Source of the DNA: Lentisphaeria bacterium | GTDB lineage: Bacteria; Verrucomicrobiota; Lentisphaeria; Victivallales; UBA1829 | Direction: 5' to 3' | NCBI GenBank assembly: GCA_003526375.1 | Contig: DPDG01000077.1 | Span: 138,401 to 202,400, forward strand | DNA: 64,000 nt | In this document: positions 60,778-64,000 of the stretch, piece by piece | How positions within the stretch are numbered: position 1 is the first letter of the stretch | How the letters are laid out: every line of letters begins with the position of its first letter | Position numbers and translations under genes: made by a program | Notes under the pieces: model-generated | Database searches by the model: none | What the model was told of the DNA's origin: nothing | What the model saw: only the letters and a program-made list of their open reading frames with translations

Positions 60778-60814
60778 AAAAATCCCTGCGGAGCTGATGT
60801 CCCGCAGGGATTTT
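60778..60814. terminator. Bidirectional terminator
   Basis: AAAAATCCCTGCGG and CCCGCAGGGATTTT form a 12-13-bp stem with a 9-base loop and A/T tracts, between the converging permease and dehydrogenase genes. Confidence 0.85.
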
Positions 60815-60829
60815 GAATTCAGAAAGGAG

Positions 60830-61939
60830 TTACTTGATCGTGACTTCTTTTCCTGCCTCGGCGGAACGGTAGATTCCGTCGAGCATCTTCTGAACAGCGA
60901 GTCCCGCTTCGCCGGGCGCGCCCTGCGGCGTGCCTTTCGTGCATGCGTCAACCCAGTTTTGAAGTTTTGTCTTGAACATGTAGATCCAGTCGGCATTGCC
61001 GACGAATGTCGGAGTCATGTTGACCATGAGATCGTTCTGGTCAGTGTAGATCTCGGCATTTTCCCAGTTGCATCCGCCCTTGGTTCCCATTGCGGACCAG
61101 TTGAAGATGTCGTTCTTCGGAATGTGGGCTACGAAAGAGGATTCGATCTGGAGGATCGCGCCGTTGTCGAAACGGATCTGCCCGATTGCGAGGTCTTCCA
61201 CCGTGTAGGTTTTGTAATCCCAGTTCGGCCAGGCATTGCGCACTGTGCTCGGCTTGTCGCCCATATAGGTCCATGTGTTGCCGCTGGCGGCAATCGGTTT
61301 CGGAGCGCCCATGAACTCATAGGCACATTCGAGAATGTGCACGCCGATGTCGATCATGGGGCCGCCGCCCTGAAGCTTCTTCTGACCGAAAACACCCCAG
61401 TTCGGAATGCCGCGGCGGCGGAGAGCCTGGCATCTGACGAACATGATGTCGCCGAACTGCCCGTTTTTGCGCGCCTGAATCAGGGCTGTCGTATTGGTGT
61501 TGTAACGCTGCTGGAATCCGACGGAAAGTTTGACTTTGCCCTTTTTCGCCGCCGCGATCATTTTTTCGCATTCGGCGGGATTCATCGCCATCGGTTTTTC
61601 GACCATGGCATGGCATCCGGCAAGGCAGGCGTCCACGACCGGCGCGCAGTGGACACCGTTCGGTGTGCAGACGTCTACGGCATCGGGTTTGATTTTTTTG
61701 AGCATTTCCTTCCAGTCCTTGAAGAGAGCCTTCTTCGGAACGCCCCATTTCTCCTCCATGACTTTGAGTCTTTCCGGATTGATATCCACACCGGCAACGA
61801 TCTCAACCTCCGGAATTTCTTTGTACGCCGTCAGGTGAGTCTGGGCGATTCCACCGCAGCCGATAATTGCCACTCTGAATTTTTTGCCCTTGAATTTCTT
61901 CGCCGGACCATCCATCTTGACCGATACGCTTTCAGCCAT
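60830..61939 (-). CDS. Gfo/Idh/MocA-family NAD(P)-dependent oxidoreductase
   Basis: A 369-residue sugar or inositol dehydrogenase-like protein. The Rossmann motif is VAIIGCGGIAQTHL (about 23-36), and the family signature EKP lies at Glu114-Lys115-Pro116 (GCHAMVEKPMAMN). The C-terminal sheet includes GGGPMIDIGVHILECAYEFMG, where Asp and His are the usual catalytic pair. No signal peptide is present, so it is cytoplasmic. The substrate is unknown. GGAGA precedes the start. It is monocistronic with a promoter/operator pair upstream. Confidence 0.9.
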   Translation of the reverse strand: MAESVSVKMDGPAKKFKGKKFRVAIIGCGGIAQTHLTAYKEIPEVEIVAGVDINPERLKVMEEKWGVPKKALFKDWKEMLKKIKPDAVDVCTPNGVHCAPVVDACLAGCHAMVEKPMAMNPAECEKMIAAAKKGKVKLSVGFQQRYNTNTTALIQARKNGQFGDIMFVRCQALRRRGIPNWGVFGQKKLQGGGPMIDIGVHILECAYEFMGAPKPIAASGNTWTYMGDKPSTVRNAWPNWDYKTYTVEDLAIGQIRFDNGAILQIESSFVAHIPKNDIFNWSAMGTKGGCNWENAEIYTDQNDLMVNMTPTFVGNADWIYMFKTKLQNWVDACTKGTPQGAPGEAGLAVQKMLDGIYRSAEAGKEVTIK

Positions 61940-61990
61940 TTTGCCAAAATCTCCATTTTTTTGTTATTTTTCCGGATGTTTCCATCCGTA

Positions 61991-62038
61991 ACTAAATCCA
62001 TTTAGTAATAAGTTATACCCCGGAAAACGAAAAATCAA
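61991..62038 (-). promoter_or_regulatory. Dehydrogenase promoter with palindrome
   Basis: On the minus strand TTGATT (62038-62033), a 15-base spacer and TATAAC (62017-62012) are followed by the palindrome ACTAAATCCATTTAGT (61991-62006; perfect 7-bp arms), placed over the expected +1. Confidence 0.5.
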
Positions 62039-62085
62039 CATCTGCCTAACAGAAAAGCAGCTTTTTCTCGCAATAATCGCGCTTT

Positions 62086-62877
62086 TTACGCCAGAAACAT
62101 TTCACTTCCGCCTTTGAGCTCCAGCGGCATGTCGTTCCGGTCCAGCAGCCAGACGGTCTGTGCGGAGGGATTGCGCACGATATGCGAGTCGGCGGATGTC
62201 ACCAGGCGGCGGAATGCCGTGATGTAATCATGGATTTCCATATTCGTCGCATACCAGATATCCTCTTTCCCCGCAAGTTTCGCGCAGAAGTCTTCCATGA
62301 TGTGCCAGTCGTTGTTCCGCTCGAATTCAAAGGAATGCCCCCAGACGTAGCAGAGCGAGAGATACGGAGTCGCAAGAAAGCGGTCGGCAAGTTCCGCTAT
62401 GTTTTCACGGTGGTGGCAGGTCGGGTTCCATTCCAGAAAATCATCCGGAAAACTGAATCTGCCCGTCGATTTCACCGTTCTGGAATATACGATGCCGAGA
62501 GCGCGCAGAGTCTGGATCACATTCGAGTCATAAGTCCCGTAGGGGTATGCCATGCCGTTGATGATTCTTCCGGTGAGTTTTTCGAGCAGGCGCCGGTCTT
62601 CCAGAATATCTTCGACGAGCGACATCTGCGTGATGCGTTCGAAAAAAGGATGCGTCTTGCCGTGGCATGCGATCTCGTGCCCTGCATAAAGTTTTTTGAG
62701 ATATGTCGCATTTTCCTCCGGATTTTCCTGATAACGGGCGGCATTCAGGTTGAACGTCGCTTTCATATTGTATCTGTTGAAAATTCCGACCAGGCGTTCA
62801 TCCGGCTTGGCTCCGTCATCGTAACTGAATGTAAGCGCCTTTTTCTTCCCTTCCGGAAAACAAAATGTGAGTTTCAT
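62086..62877 (-). CDS. Polysaccharide deacetylase-family protein (NodB-like)
   Basis: A 263-residue CE4-type protein. Motif 1 is ALTFSYDDGAKPD (Asp20-Asp21), motif 2 ACHGKTHPF (His72 and His76 as metal ligands), motif 3 NGMAYPYGTYDSN. CE4 enzymes remove acetyl groups from chitin-like or peptidoglycan sugars using a divalent metal. No signal peptide is present, so it may act inside the cell on small substrates or belong to the non-canonical deacetylases. It lies 122 bp downstream of the DMT transporter gene on the same strand. Confidence 0.88.
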   Translation of the reverse strand: MKLTFCFPEGKKKALTFSYDDGAKPDERLVGIFNRYNMKATFNLNAARYQENPEENATYLKKLYAGHEIACHGKTHPFFERITQMSLVEDILEDRRLLEKLTGRIINGMAYPYGTYDSNVIQTLRALGIVYSRTVKSTGRFSFPDDFLEWNPTCHHRENIAELADRFLATPYLSLCYVWGHSFEFERNNDWHIMEDFCAKLAGKEDIWYATNMEIHDYITAFRRLVTSADSHIVRNPSAQTVWLLDRNDMPLELKGGSEMFLA

Positions 62878-62998
62878 GATTCTCCCGTCCTCTGTTGTTT
62901 ATGGGATTTGGTAAAGATAACCGGAATGCAGGGAGTTGCAAGAGCTGATTCTTAAAATCCTCTCTTTTTTCCGTTTTCTCACATTGCCGCGCGGCGGA

Positions 62999-63898
62999 TT
63001 ATCCGGCGAGCGCCAGGAAAAACACCCCCAGCAGGATCAGCGCAAGGGCAAAGGCTTTCTGCCGGATATGAGTTTCCTTGAAATACCATACGCCGAAAAC
63101 GAATGTCACGATACAGTTGCAGCGGCGGATCAGTGAAAGAATCGAAATATGTACATCCGGCAGGCTGACTGCGTAAAAATACAGATAATCCGCAATGATC
63201 AGCAGAATGCCCGTCAGAGGTATCGACCAGCGCCAGTGAAATGTGTATTTCTGATCTTTGCTCCAGAAATTTCTGACCAGGTATGCCGCTCCGAGAATGA
63301 AAACGAGGTCGATGGAAAACCACAGTTGGAGTGTTTCGCGCGGGATCATCGCCACACCCAGCAGGTATTTGTCATACAGTGCCGAAGCCGCGCCGAGAAT
63401 CGTGCCGAGCAGGATGAAATGGATGCCTTTGTTTCTGGTGAACGAAATGCCTTCCAGTTTTCCGAATACGGAGAAAAGATAATATCCGATGAAGATCGCA
63501 AGCATTCCGATTCCCTGCAACGGGCTCGGAATTTCATGAAAAAGAAGAATTCCGCCGATTACGGTCCAGAGCGGCGCACTTGCGCGGACCGGCGATGCAA
63601 TGGAGATCGGCAGTTCGCGCATTGCATAATAGACGCAGGTCCAGCTGGTTGCCACAAGGATGGTTTTTGCCAGAATCAGGAGCCAGTGATGAGGTTCGGC
63701 GATGATGGCGGATGAGAACCTGCCTGTAATCAGAGCCGCGGCGACGAATAATGCGGAGCCGCACAGGGTCGCATAAAAAAGAACAGGCATGACAGGATTG
63801 TCGCGTACCGCATGTTTTTTACAGAGATCATAAAATCCGAGACCGAATGCCGAAGCAAGAATCGGCAGAAACCATAATGGCAGATCAAACACAGACAT
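62999..63898 (-). CDS. EamA/DMT-superfamily transporter
   Basis: A 299-residue protein with about ten membrane helices in two EamA repeats. The first ends in ELPISIASPVRASAPLWTVIGGILLFHEIPSPLQGIGMLAIFIGYYL. The second ends in SLPDVHISILSLIRRCNCIVTFVFGVWYFKETHIRQKAFALALILLGVFFL. The conserved Pro/Ser and E-x-P segments near each repeat end are typical. The substrate is unknown; DMT proteins export or import amino acids, sugars or nucleotide sugars. It may be co-transcribed with the deacetylase gene. Confidence 0.88.
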   Translation of the reverse strand: MSVFDLPLWFLPILASAFGLGFYDLCKKHAVRDNPVMPVLFYATLCGSALFVAAALITGRFSSAIIAEPHHWLLILAKTILVATSWTCVYYAMRELPISIASPVRASAPLWTVIGGILLFHEIPSPLQGIGMLAIFIGYYLFSVFGKLEGISFTRNKGIHFILLGTILGAASALYDKYLLGVAMIPRETLQLWFSIDLVFILGAAYLVRNFWSKDQKYTFHWRWSIPLTGILLIIADYLYFYAVSLPDVHISILSLIRRCNCIVTFVFGVWYFKETHIRQKAFALALILLGVFFLALAG

Positions 63899-63971
63899 CT
63901 CCTTCCTGAAAATTAAAAGCCAACTAATATACAGGGAAAAACTGATGTTTCAAGAGATTGCAGCATGAATC

Positions 63972-63997
63972 AAAAAACGGCAAACTTGTTTTGCCGG
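63972..63997 (-). terminator. Terminator of a minus-strand gene beyond the window
   Basis: On the minus strand CGGCAAA and TTTGCCG form a 7-bp stem with a 5-base loop, followed by TTTTTTG. It should end a gene that lies past base 64000. Confidence 0.6.
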
Positions 63998-64000
63998 GGT

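Noticed and set aside
60778..60814. Stem-loop as an operator for the dehydrogenase gene
   Set aside because: It lies 3' of both converging genes and has A/T tracts, so it is a terminator.

Overview
The window most resembles a chromosome segment from a Lentisphaeria/Victivallis-like bacterium, an anaerobic, often gut-associated glycan degrader of the PVC superphylum. This assignment is inference. It rests on repeated prepilin-type proteins (FTLIELL N-terminus plus a C-terminal H-x9-DG-like motif), many GntR/LacI-type sugar regulators, secreted DUF4838/TIM-barrel glycosidase-like proteins, and a diderm envelope (Mla-type lipid transport, RND efflux, lipoproteins). No prophage, insertion sequence or CRISPR array was seen. 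Two tRNA genes (Tyr, Gly) are present.

Layout. 1-854: the 3' part of recQ. 905-5583 (minus): an Mla/MCE lipid-transport operon with a periodic aromatic-Pro repeat protein and a lipoprotein. 5795-9694 (minus): sugar module 1. 9931-13255: a sugar isomerase-like gene with its regulator, divergent from an M24/creatinase-fold protein. 13375-15394: a small secreted protein and a GH10 xylanase. 15762-20223 (plus): module 2. 20494-22772: an MFS transporter and a LysR regulator. 22943-23092: a large palindromic element. 23761-23936: tRNAs. 24123-26400: an AraC regulator divergent from a GH4 alpha-galactosidase. 26562-31430 (minus): module 3. 31578-40677: mainly housekeeping genes (HD phosphohydrolase, glgC, tsaC, RRM protein, P-loop kinase, SixA, Deg protease, DUF2851, DUF523). 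40804-48176 (minus): module 4. 48367-55276 (minus): a two-component system, membrane-fusion protein and RND pump. 55400-58026: rhaA with a transporter. 58222-60750: SH3 lipoprotein, methyltransferase and a lone Dpp-type permease. 60830-63898: a Gfo/Idh/MocA dehydrogenase, a polysaccharide deacetylase and a DMT transporter.

The most striking feature is one gene order repeated four times in 64 kb: a sugar-type transcription factor, then a prepilin-like protein, then one or more exported glycosidase-like proteins (module 4 adds a GPH-type sugar symporter). The genes are packed with overlaps or short gaps. In several cases a palindrome lies directly downstream of the -10 box of the module's promoter, which fits autoregulation. 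In module 4 the same 14-bp palindrome TTAAAACGTTTTAA occurs next to a -10 box both before lacI and between lacI and the prepilin gene. The prepilin-like proteins lack the usual Gly before the cleavage site, and two of them have in-frame leaders of about 90 residues that share sequence. I infer that these are modular, substrate-induced glycan-utilisation cassettes in which a surface pseudopilin-like protein is dedicated to each set of exported enzymes.

All coordinates, motifs and promoter calls come from reading the sequence by eye. Family names rest on recognising motifs and overall architecture, not on database searches.
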